This document shows positions 1 to 5,349 of a stretch of DNA of 6,025 nucleotides, one piece after another. Source of the DNA: an uncultured Alphaproteobacteria bacterium. Lineage in GTDB: Bacteria > Pseudomonadota > Alphaproteobacteria > Rs-D84. Within the stretch, counting starts at the first letter, position 1. Every line of letters starts with the position of its first letter. The stretch lies in NCBI GenBank assembly GCA_947589625.1, contig CANQCM010000062.1, positions 1 through 6,025 of the forward strand, written 5' to 3'. A program made the translations under genes and the position numbers. The notes below the pieces were generated by a model. The model had not been told where the DNA came from and did no database searches. It saw nothing but the letters and a program-made list of their open reading frames with translations.

Positions 1-278
1 GTATAGCACAACGACACCGCATCGCGTACCGCCATTTCGCCACTGTCTGGCAAAGTTGCCATTTTATCAACACACGCGACCAATAATTCATTATCTGTGT
101 CGCCTGCTGCCAGAATTTTAACGGCGGCGGCACGGCGTTCAACAGATGCAGACCGCCAATTTTTTAAGTTGCCACCCTCTAAATCATTTGCGCGTTGCGC
201 ATGAAAGAACACAAATATCGCCATCAAGATAACTGCGATACCAACGATAAACAATAATATTTTTTTTAATCCACGCAT
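1..278 (-). CDS. Membrane-anchored hypothetical protein (partial, C-terminus off the left edge)
   Basis: Only the first 92 codons are in the window; no stop is reached. The ATG at 278 is supported by a strong Shine-Dalgarno site (GGGAGG at 286-291, 7 nt upstream). The protein opens with a short basic stretch (MRGLKK) and one hydrophobic segment at about residues 7-25, consistent with a signal anchor or uncleaved N-terminal membrane helix. The rest is soluble, probably helical and rich in Ala, Glu and Arg, with two Cys residues near the visible end. I do not recognise the family. It lies 20 nt downstream of the DUF2155-type gene on the same strand, so the two are probably co-transcribed and may both act in the cell envelope. 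The gene is clearly real, but its function is unknown. Confidence 0.75.
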   Translation of the reverse strand, partial: MRGLKKILLFIVGIAVILMAIFVFFHAQRANDLEGGNLKNWRSASVERRAAAVKILAAGDTDNELLVACVDKMATLPDSGEMAVRDAVSLCY

Positions 279-298
279 AATGTTTCCTCCCTTGAAAA

Positions 299-643
299 TT
301 ATTCACACCCAGCCAACCAAACATCATAGTCTGGATTTTGTAATGGGTTATCACCTGGTTCATTGCGATTAAACCAATTGCTGAAAATGCGACCCATATC
401 ATCGGTGTAAATTTCAACAAAAGCCCAGAAATTTTCAGCATCAAATGGGTCAGATTGCTTGCACGACCGCACAATTATTTTTAATTTTTCATATTGAACG
501 CTTTGCCCCACAGGTATTTGCAGAATCTGCGTTTTGCCTGCGGCTTTATCCATAACGCGCAAAGTGGCAACGCCGCGATTAATATATGCGTTTGCGGTAT
601 TGCACATCAACAATAATGATAAAATCGCGATAATTCGTTTCAT
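299..643 (-). CDS. Secreted DUF2155-family protein
   Basis: This is a 114-residue protein if started at the ATG at 643. The reading frame stays open to 721, but the internal start is preferred because it begins a classic signal peptide: MKR, a hydrophobic core at residues 4-13, and cleavage likely after ANA at residue 19. The mature part shows the features I associate with DUF2155: a GVATLRVMDKAAGKT strand, a PVGQSV turn (45-49), one Cys (61) followed by an acidic stretch, a FSNW motif (87-90), and the closing NPxYDVWLAGC motif (103-113). Cys61 and Cys113 could form a periplasmic disulfide. The family is, to my knowledge, typical of Alphaproteobacteria and has no established biochemical role. 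There is no Shine-Dalgarno site; a promoter upstream places transcription start at the ATG itself (see the promoter entry). The family call is by motif recall, not by search. Confidence 0.8.
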   Translation of the reverse strand: MKRIIAILSLLLMCNTANAYINRGVATLRVMDKAAGKTQILQIPVGQSVQYEKLKIIVRSCKQSDPFDAENFWAFVEIYTDDMGRIFSNWFNRNEPGDNPLQNPDYDVWLAGCE

Positions 644-679
644 GGTGGTAATATTAGTCTGCATGTAAAACAAAGTCAA
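644..679 (-). promoter_or_regulatory. Sigma70-type promoter of the DUF2155-type operon, probably leaderless
   Basis: Read on the minus strand: -35 TTGACT (674-679), a 17-nt spacer, -10 TAATAT (651-656), then 7 nt (644-650) to the A of the ATG at 643. The -35 matches consensus 5/6 and the -10 matches 4/6. With usual -10 to start-site distances, transcription would begin at or within a base or two of the start codon. The lack of any Shine-Dalgarno site fits a leaderless mRNA. Confidence 0.5.
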
Positions 680-697
680 ATTTAATGTGAAAACAAG

Positions 698-731
698 TTG
701 ACAAAGACAATATGTGTGCAATAATCAACAT
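698..731 (+). promoter_or_regulatory. Sigma70-type promoter of the nucleotidyltransferase operon, probably leaderless
   Basis: The -35 is a perfect TTGACA (698-703), followed by a 16-nt spacer and a -10 of AATAAT (720-725, 5/6 match). Six nt (726-731) then separate the -10 from the ATG at 732, so the predicted transcription start is on or next to the start codon. No Shine-Dalgarno-like sequence precedes the ATG. The promoter is divergent from that of the DUF2155-type gene; their -35 boxes are 18 nt apart. Confidence 0.6.
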
Positions 732-1661
732 ATGCTGAAAATAACTAATGATATATTGAAAAAATTCCAATCAAGTCAAAATCCGCATATTGCCGAGCGC
801 GATTTTGTAGAATGTGCGATTTTGACCGCTATGTTTGAAGAACCGTATTTCTTTGATAATTTTGTTTTTTCTGGCGGTGCGTCATTAATGAAATCTTATG
901 ATATTTTGCGCAGAAATGGTCACGATTTAGATTTAGCGTGTTCTGATTATATTGATATTCCAGATAATACCAATCCGCGGTCATTAAACAAATTCAAAAG
1001 CCGTTTCAAGCATTGGGTCTTTGATGAAATCAAAGTAAAATTGAACGAAACTATCAATCAATCGCACAGATTTATGATAATGACTGACCGCGATTGGCGC
1101 ATACTAGAAAATTGTGAATCACAATTGTCTTATCCGACATTGCATATTATGTATCAATCGCATCTGGGGTCTGAAATGGGACATGTGTGTTTGGAAATGA
1201 TTCCGCGTAAATATGACCTGCAACAAATTACATATCGCACAATTGTGCCATATTCCACAGGCACAGAAATGGGTTGTATCCCAACTGCGCGCTATGAACA
1301 GACTTTTTGGGACAAGGTTTATGCGTTGCACTCTGTTGCGATTGGGGCAAATATAAAACTGTCATGCCCGACATTTTCACGGCACTATTACGATGTTGCT
1401 GCTATACACAATCTGGTTGATGTAAAAAATACTGCACCTATGTTGTTTGATATTGAAAAATACCAGCAGCGATACACTACGCGCAATATTCCACCGATTA
1501 ACGATGTGCATAATATAAATTTATTGCCGTGCGAAAATGTTCAGACAATTTTGGACAAGGATTATCAACAATATGTCCAAAATTATACTAAAAATAAATT
1601 GTCTTGGAATCAGGTAATGGAAAATCTGGGACAATTAAACAAAAAACTAAAAACACTGTAA
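732..1661 (+). CDS. AbiEii/AbiGii-family nucleotidyltransferase (toxin-like)
   Basis: This 309-residue protein has the nucleotidyltransferase fold of the AbiEii family, whose members act as toxins in type IV toxin-antitoxin and phage-abortive systems; characterised relatives add nucleotides to tRNA 3' ends. Visible motifs are FSGGAS (46-51, the GG/S nucleotide-binding turn), HDLDLA (64-69, with the metal-binding Asp pair D65/D67), and a later block at about 215-240 (FWDKVYALH followed by RHYYDVAAIHN) that matches the family's conserved third block, E/D-K-x-x-A-L then R-x-x-Y-D. The start is set at ATG 732 because the promoter would initiate there; a GTG at 714 would add six residues but lies inside the promoter spacer. 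No AbiEi-type antitoxin lies upstream, where the neighbour is divergent. Instead a metallophosphoesterase follows after 12 nt. The family call is confident; substrate and toxicity are inferred. Confidence 0.82.
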   Translation: MLKITNDILKKFQSSQNPHIAERDFVECAILTAMFEEPYFFDNFVFSGGASLMKSYDILRRNGHDLDLACSDYIDIPDNTNPRSLNKFKSRFKHWVFDEIKVKLNETINQSHRFMIMTDRDWRILENCESQLSYPTLHIMYQSHLGSEMGHVCLEMIPRKYDLQQITYRTIVPYSTGTEMGCIPTARYEQTFWDKVYALHSVAIGANIKLSCPTFSRHYYDVAAIHNLVDVKNTAPMLFDIEKYQQRYTTRNIPPINDVHNINLLPCENVQTILDKDYQQYVQNYTKNKLSWNQVMENLGQLNKKLKTL

Positions 1662-1673
1662 TGGGGGTAAAAA

Positions 1674-2198
1674 ATGGCAACATATCTTTATTCAGACCCA
1701 CATTTTGATTCTGAAAATGTATTGAAATTTTGCAATCGTCCATTCAAAGATGTAGACGAAATGAATCGCAAATTAATTCAGAATTATAACACGGTTGTTT
1801 TGCGTCAAGATATTTGTATCTGGCTGGGCGATGTAATGTATGCCGCCAGTAAAACCAAAGTCAGCAATATTTTGCGCCAAATGCACGGCAGAAAATATTT
1901 AATTCTGGGCAATCATGACAGGGGACATTCTGAACGTTGGTGGCTGGACGCTGGGTTTGACAAGGTATTTTCAACACCGTTGTATGACGCGCAAAGATTT
2001 TTGTTGTTGTCACACGAACCGTTACCAGAATTTGGAAACAGCCTGCCGATTGTGAATTTTCATGGTCATATTCATACCCAAGATTATGATTTCACACCGC
2101 ATAACGCATGTATAAATGTTTGTGTTGAAGCAACAGATTACAAACCTGTGTTGATGCGTAACCCGTTCATACAAAATATTCGCCAATTTTCACATTAA
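1674..2198 (+). CDS. Calcineurin-like metallophosphoesterase
   Basis: This is a compact 174-residue single-domain metallophosphoesterase with the complete dimetal motif set in order: SDPHFD (7-12; D8 and H10), GDV (52-54), GNHD (79-82), SHEP (113-116) and HGHIH (130-134). There is no signal peptide or membrane segment, so it is expected in the cytosol. It resembles the small COG4186-like phosphoesterases also found in phages and mobile regions; the substrate cannot be read from the sequence. The start is clear: a GGGGG Shine-Dalgarno run (1663-1667) lies 6 nt before the ATG, and translation begins 12 nt after the nucleotidyltransferase stop, so the two genes form an operon and are probably made together. 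A role in reversing or processing the nucleotidyltransferase product is only a hypothesis. The stop codon overlaps the T-tract region of the opposing terminator. Confidence 0.85.
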   Translation: MATYLYSDPHFDSENVLKFCNRPFKDVDEMNRKLIQNYNTVVLRQDICIWLGDVMYAASKTKVSNILRQMHGRKYLILGNHDRGHSERWWLDAGFDKVFSTPLYDAQRFLLLSHEPLPEFGNSLPIVNFHGHIHTQDYDFTPHNACINVCVEATDYKPVLMRNPFIQNIRQFSH

Positions 2199-2227
2199 AA
2201 AAAACACCCACCAAATTGGTGGGTGTT
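2197..2227 (-). terminator. Rho-independent terminator of the rpsP-rplS operon
   Basis: A perfect inverted repeat has 10-nt arms AACACCCACC (2203-2212) and GGTGGGTGTT (2218-2227) around the 5-nt loop AAATT. On the minus strand the stem is followed by eight T (complement of the A run 2197-2204), as in a textbook intrinsic terminator, 17 nt after the rplS stop. On the plus strand the stem is followed only by GAATAAT, so it would stop the phosphoesterase transcript less efficiently, although the hairpin could still protect its 3' end. Confidence 0.9.
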
Positions 2228-2244
2228 GAATAATCGCAGATTGA

Positions 2245-2637
2245 TTATTTGCTTTCAGATTTCGCCGCAGTTGTTGCAGACAAATCTTCAACAATACGTG
2301 CCTTTTTACCAGACAAGTTTCGCAAAAAGAACAACTTGGCACGACGTACACGACCGATGCGAACCCGTTCAATTTTTTCAATTGCAGGGCTGTATAATGG
2401 GAACTTGCGTTCTACACCCACACCATAAGATTCGCGGCGTACAGTAAATGACGCATTGTTGCCATTTCCGCCATCGCGTGCGATAACGATACCTTCAAAA
2501 ATTTGAATACGGAATTTATCACCATCTTTAATTTTTACATGTACTTTGACAGTGTCACCTGCTTTGAATTCAGGGATTTTTTTATCAGCAGCCAATTTTG
2601 CAATTTGTGCGGCTTCTATTTTTTTAATGATACTCAT
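2245..2637 (-). CDS. rplS: 50S ribosomal protein L19
   Basis: This 130-residue protein is L19, located at the 30S/50S interface. The conserved core is visible: FKAGDTVKVHVKI (24-36), RIQIFEGIVIAR (43-54), FTVRRESYGVGVERKFPLYSP (64-84) and the basic tract IEKIERVRIGRVRRAKLFFLRNLSGKKARI (86-115). A short Ser/Ala/Lys tail follows residue 118. Length is normal for the family. Its ATG overlaps the trmD stop by 4 nt (ATGA, 2634-2637), and a Shine-Dalgarno-like AAGGA lies 9 nt upstream inside the trmD end. It is the last gene of the operon and is followed directly by a strong terminator. Confidence 0.97.
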   Translation of the reverse strand: MSIIKKIEAAQIAKLAADKKIPEFKAGDTVKVHVKIKDGDKFRIQIFEGIVIARDGGNGNNASFTVRRESYGVGVERKFPLYSPAIEKIERVRIGRVRRAKLFFLRNLSGKKARIVEDLSATTAAKSESK

Positions 2638-3320
2638 TTGTCATTTTCCTTTATTAAGTCTGGACGTCTTTGTTTTGTTATTTCGTCCGATTGTTGTTTC
2701 CGCCACCGTTCAATGTTGCCGTGGTGACCAGACAGCAGGACTTCTGGGACATTTCGTCCACGCCATACTGACGGGCGGGTGTATAACGGCCATTCCAGCC
2801 CCCCGATTTCAAAACTTTCATTTTCGGCAGATTCTTGTCCGCCACCCAGTACATTATCCATCACGCGAACCGTACTGTCAATAAAAACTTGCGTGGCAAT
2901 TTCGCCACCAGACAAAATATAATCGCCAATGGACAATTCAGTTATATCATATTCATCAATGATTCGTTGGTCAATTCCTTCATACCGACCACACAGCAGG
3001 GTGTATGTTGCGTCTGGGCTGTTTGCAAATTCACGCGCCATTTTTTGGTTAAATTGCGCACCGCGTGGCGAAAAATAGATGATTTTGCCACGGTTTTTGA
3101 TTGAATCTATCGCACCGCCCAATACATCGGGCCGCATAACCATACCTGCGCCACCACCGAATTGTTCGTCATCAACACTGCCATAATTATTTAATGCAAA
3201 ATCGCGAATATTTACGGTGCTGTACGACCAAATACCGCGTTCTAGGGCGCGACCAACAACCCCAGCACCCAAAGTGCCAGGAAACATTTCTGGAAAAATG
3301 GTCAGTATGTTGAAATGCAT
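2634..3320 (-). CDS. trmD: tRNA (guanine-N1)-methyltransferase TrmD
   Basis: TrmD methylates G37 (N1) of tRNAs with a G at position 36, using S-adenosylmethionine, and prevents +1 frameshifting. The 228-residue protein shows the hallmark blocks: FNILTIFPEMF (3-13), FGGGAGMVMRPD (54-65), IYFSPRGAQF (81-90), the trefoil-knot SAM site LLCGRYEGIDQR (108-119) and SIGDYILSGGE (130-140), then ESF (168-170), YTRPSVWRG (180-188), and VPEVLLSGHH with an RRPDL tail. The proposed general-base Asp of E. coli TrmD (D169 in my recollection) appears as Glu168 here, a conservative change I think occurs in other bacteria. The start directly abuts the stop of the preceding unknown ORF (TAAATG) and has no Shine-Dalgarno site, suggesting coupled translation. 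The 4-nt overlap with rplS continues the tight packing. Confidence 0.97.
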   Translation of the reverse strand: MHFNILTIFPEMFPGTLGAGVVGRALERGIWSYSTVNIRDFALNNYGSVDDEQFGGGAGMVMRPDVLGGAIDSIKNRGKIIYFSPRGAQFNQKMAREFANSPDATYTLLCGRYEGIDQRIIDEYDITELSIGDYILSGGEIATQVFIDSTVRVMDNVLGGGQESAENESFEIGGLEWPLYTRPSVWRGRNVPEVLLSGHHGNIERWRKQQSDEITKQRRPDLIKENDK

Positions 3321-3620
3321 TTAACGTTGTTTTACTGGGTTCAATAGATTGTATTTGCATTGTGCGCATGTGCCGCGTATTACATTCAGCATATACGCCA
3401 CGCCATTTGCGTTAATTTTTAATTCGCGTGCGCCATCGCTGTTGAAATTGACACTGAACGGCATTGATACTGCGCGTGATAAACTCAATTCCACAGGGCA
3501 TTTACAACATCTTTCGCCGTTTGGCACTTTACAGTGAGTTTTTACAAAAATTCCATTTGCGCCCGCCACAGTAAATTCTGCGACACTTGCTTCTTTATCA
3601 ATATCATAAACTAAATTCAT
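3321..3620 (-). CDS. Hypothetical Cys-containing protein inserted between rimM and trmD
   Basis: This 99-residue protein is not one I recognise. It is mostly short, apparently beta-rich segments without a signal peptide or membrane helix. It contains six Cys: HC at 29-30, CCKC at 38-41 and CAQC at 85-88, an arrangement that could bind zinc or another metal (inference only). It has a good Shine-Dalgarno site (AGGAAA about 7 nt before the ATG at 3620). It starts 15 nt after the rimM stop, and its stop codon touches the trmD ATG (TAAATG). Its genuine nature is supported by the start signal, lack of overlap, conserved operon direction and tight packing. Its product could act in ribosome or tRNA maturation with its neighbours, but position alone does not show this. 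Confidence 0.75.
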   Translation of the reverse strand: MNLVYDIDKEASVAEFTVAGANGIFVKTHCKVPNGERCCKCPVELSLSRAVSMPFSVNFNSDGARELKINANGVAYMLNVIRGTCAQCKYNLLNPVKQR

Positions 3621-3635
3621 ATTTGTTTCCTTTTT

Positions 3636-4106
3636 TTATTTAACATAAATTGTTTTCGTTGGTATATCAACATTTGCGCCAACAAAAGACACCATATCGC
3701 CGTTTTCCAGTTCAATGATGTCGCCTGCGCCGAAATTTTGAAATCCCGTCACAGTGCCGATTTTTTCGCCATTACGTACAACCGCAAATCCAATCAAATC
3801 TGCCTGATAGTATTCGCCGTCATCTGGTTCGGGCAGGGCATCGCGCGATATAAACAGTTCTGTCCCCCGCAGTTTTTCAGCATTTGTGCGGTCATCTATG
3901 CCTTTTATATGCGCAACAATAACACTTGATGTCGGATTTAACAGCCGAACAAATTTGAAATCAGGTGCGGAAAATTTATCACAAATAATTTCAAGATTTT
4001 TGAAATCCAACGGACTGGCGGTAAAGGTTTGAACGCGCACATCGCCATGGATTCCTTGGGCTGCGACAATTTTTCCAACCAAGATGTGTTTTGTTGTTTG
4101 TGTCAT
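3636..4106 (-). CDS. rimM: Ribosome maturation factor RimM
   Basis: RimM binds S19 and assists maturation of the 30S head. The 156-residue protein shows the N-terminal RimM barrel signature VGKIVAAQGIHGDVRVQTF (10-28), the linker GIDDRTNAEKLRGTELFISRDALP (69-92), and the PRC-barrel start EYYQADLIG (98-106) followed by GEKIGTVTGFQNFGAGDIIEL (113-133). It is at the short end for the family: the C-terminal strand ends with DIPTKTIYVK, with no acidic tail. The ATG directly abuts the stop of the preceding unknown ORF (TAAATG), and no Shine-Dalgarno site is present, so initiation probably depends on translation of the upstream ORF. Confidence 0.95.
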   Translation of the reverse strand: MTQTTKHILVGKIVAAQGIHGDVRVQTFTASPLDFKNLEIICDKFSAPDFKFVRLLNPTSSVIVAHIKGIDDRTNAEKLRGTELFISRDALPEPDDGEYYQADLIGFAVVRNGEKIGTVTGFQNFGAGDIIELENGDMVSFVGANVDIPTKTIYVK

Positions 4107-4544
4107 TTATCGTTGTTTGTTGTGCAATTCGTTAAAGCGCGGACAGTATTCTGGTTTGATACGACATTCCCAAGAATTTTGCAAGAAATCCAGATTTTTA
4201 CCGTTTTCCATCGCCGCCCGTGTTTGATAATAGATTTCATCTGCGCGATATTGAAAATCGCAATTAATTTTACAGTCATATGGACATGATGGCATTATAT
4301 TTTTTTCCTTTATAAAATCGCTTTGTAATAAAATGTCTTTTATTTTTCCGATATATTCCACAGGTTTCAAATGATTTATACGCATGTATGTAACCATTTG
4401 AGGTATTGCGGTATAATAACTGTGCCATAAAATTTCGCGTAAATGTTTGCTGGAAAAAAACAAAGAACGGAACACGTTTCCCAATTCTCGTGCAGTTGCG
4501 TATTCCATTCTTTGGCGAACAGACATATTATTATGCGCGTTCAT
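4107..4544 (-). CDS. Hypothetical Cys-containing protein inserted between rpsP and rimM
   Basis: I do not recognise this 145-residue protein. The N-terminal two thirds look helical and basic (RQRMEYATARELGNVFRSLFF onward, with several Tyr and His). The C-terminal third carries Cys at 87, 91, 95, 127 and 134 (C-x3-C-x3-C, later C-x6-C), suggestive of a metal site. There is no signal peptide or membrane segment. The start used here (ATG at 4544) overlaps the rpsP stop by one base (TAATG), typical of coupled translation; an in-frame ATG at codon 7 is an alternative. Its stop touches the rimM ATG. It does not resemble the other inserted ORF in sequence, but both end in Lys-Gln-Arg-stop. The position between rpsP and rimM is unusual, since these are normally adjacent. 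Confidence 0.78.
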   Translation of the reverse strand: MNAHNNMSVRQRMEYATARELGNVFRSLFFSSKHLREILWHSYYTAIPQMVTYMRINHLKPVEYIGKIKDILLQSDFIKEKNIMPSCPYDCKINCDFQYRADEIYYQTRAAMENGKNLDFLQNSWECRIKPEYCPRFNELHNKQR

Positions 4545-5002
4545 TATTCAGCAGCAGCCTCGCTGTTGGTTGCTTCTTGTTCTGCTGGCGCTTCTTCTGC
4601 AGGTGCCGCGGCAGCTGCCTTGGCGGCTGCTTCTGCAGCAGCTTTTTCTTCGGCTATTTTTGCCAATTTATCTGCTTTATCTTTGATTTTCATTTGTGTC
4701 TTTTCAGATTGCAGATGTTTTTTAGTTTGTTTTGGAATTGGCTTTGCCGCAACTAACCCAGCCTTGACCAAGAATTTATACACGCGGTCAGACGGTTTTG
4801 CGCCTTTTGCCATCCATGCTTTGATTTCGTCTATTTTCAAAACGACGCGTTTTTCGTCATCGCGTGCCAACATAGGATTGTATTTACCAACAACCTCTAG
4901 GATACTGCCAGAATTACGCGCATTGCGTGAATCTGTAACAACAACATGATAATAAGGGCGTTTTTTCGCGCCATAACGTGCCAATCTGATAACAGTTGCC
5001 AT
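4544..5002 (-). CDS. rpsP: 30S ribosomal protein S16
   Basis: S16 is an assembly protein of the 30S body. The core is unmistakable: VIRLARYGAKKRPYYHVVVTD (4-24), SRNARNSGSILEVVGKYNP (25-43), LKIDEIKAWMAKGAKPSDRV (55-74) and KFLVKAGL (76-83). At 152 residues it is much longer than the usual 80-90; residues from about 95 to 152 form a Lys-rich then Ala/Glu-rich, low-complexity, probably disordered or helical tail, a kind of extension seen in some alphaproteobacterial S16 proteins. A GGAG Shine-Dalgarno motif lies 10 nt before the ATG. It is the first gene of the operon, with a promoter and structured leader upstream; its stop overlaps the next ATG. Confidence 0.97.
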   Translation of the reverse strand: MATVIRLARYGAKKRPYYHVVVTDSRNARNSGSILEVVGKYNPMLARDDEKRVVLKIDEIKAWMAKGAKPSDRVYKFLVKAGLVAAKPIPKQTKKHLQSEKTQMKIKDKADKLAKIAEEKAAAEAAAKAAAAAPAEEAPAEQEATNSEAAAE

Positions 5003-5050
5003 TTTATATATGCTCCATTTTAATAAGTTTTATATGCCAAAAACGACCAT

Positions 5051-5079
5051 CATCAAAGACAAAAACTTGTCGGTTGATG
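5051..5079 (-). promoter_or_regulatory. Hairpin in the rpsP mRNA leader
   Basis: On the minus-strand RNA an outer 6-bp stem (CAUCAA/UUGAUG, positions 5074-5079 with 5051-5056) encloses an inner 5-bp stem (GACAA/UUGUC, 5067-5071 with 5058-5062) around a 4-nt loop, with a small internal bulge. It sits about 50 nt upstream of the rpsP start, in a leader predicted to be about 130 nt. A short U run (5 U) follows roughly 8 nt downstream, which is too far for a standard terminator. A role in autoregulation of the operon is possible but not shown. Confidence 0.4.
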
Positions 5080-5141
5080 TTCCACACGCATGCCGCGTAC
5101 TGGGGTTTATAATGATGGCAATCTTTGGGAATTGCACAGAT

Positions 5142-5169
5142 ATTATGCCGAATTTTTTACAAAAGTCAA
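5142..5169 (-). promoter_or_regulatory. Probable sigma70 promoter of the rpsP operon
   Basis: Read on the minus strand: TTGACT (5164-5169), a 16-nt spacer, CATAAT (5142-5147), each hexamer 5/6 to consensus. The predicted start near 5135 gives a leader of roughly 130 nt before rpsP. It is divergent from the tRNA promoter. Confidence 0.55.
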
Positions 5170-5187
5170 ATAATAATACAAAAATAC

Positions 5188-5214
5188 TTGAATTTTGGCG
5201 CAGGCTTGTATAAC
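5188..5214 (+). promoter_or_regulatory. Probable promoter of the tRNA-Gly gene
   Basis: A -10 box TATAAC (5209-5214, 5/6) has a TTGAAT -35 candidate (5188-5193), though the spacer is only 15 nt. Predicted start is near 5221, about 7 nt before the mature tRNA 5' end. The -10 is more convincing than the -35. Confidence 0.5.
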
Positions 5215-5227
5215 ATCAGTTTCATCT

Positions 5228-5301
5228 GCGGGCGTGGTATAATGGCAGCACGTCAGCTTCCCAAGCTGAAGACGAGGGTTCGATTCCCTTCGCCCGCACC
5301 A
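5228..5301 (+). tRNA. tRNA-Gly, anticodon CCC, CCA encoded
   Basis: This is a 74-nt cloverleaf including the encoded CCA. The acceptor stem is GCGGGCG (5228-5234) with CGCCCGC (5291-5297), all seven pairs Watson-Crick. The anticodon stem TCAGC/GCTGA encloses loop TTCCCAA, giving anticodon CCC (reads GGG). The T arm has stem GAGGG/CCCTT and loop TTCGATT. The discriminator base (5298) is A, whereas bacterial tRNA-Gly normally carries U73. A run of seven T at 5305-5311 right after the CCA may serve as terminator. It is divergent from the rpsP operon, with its own promoter. Confidence 0.95.
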
Positions 5302-5349
5302 CGGTTTTTTTATTAGAAATCCGATTACTTTACATTTTTTTTATTTATA

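Noticed and set aside
714..731. GTG at 714 as the start of the nucleotidyltransferase, adding six residues.
   Set aside because: It lies between the -35 and -10 boxes of the predicted promoter and has no ribosome binding site; ATG 732 fits the promoter.
4443..4949. Long plus-strand open frame opposite rpsP with Ala/Ser-rich translation.
   Set aside because: It is a shadow of the Ala/Glu-rich tail codons of S16 on the opposite strand; the minus-strand frame is a clear ribosomal protein.
5055..5093. Minus-strand 12-codon ORF in the rpsP leader (ATG CGT GTG to TGA) as a possible leader peptide.
   Set aside because: It has no Shine-Dalgarno site and no distinctive regulatory codon run, and it is short enough to occur by chance.
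5233..5303. CGTGGT (5233-5238) is complementary to ACCACG (5298-5303), which precedes a seven-T run, suggesting an alternative fold or terminator overlapping the tRNA.
   Set aside because: The pairing competes with the perfect acceptor stem and involves the universal CCA end, so a 6-nt match can easily arise by chance. The T run alone was noted as a possible terminator.
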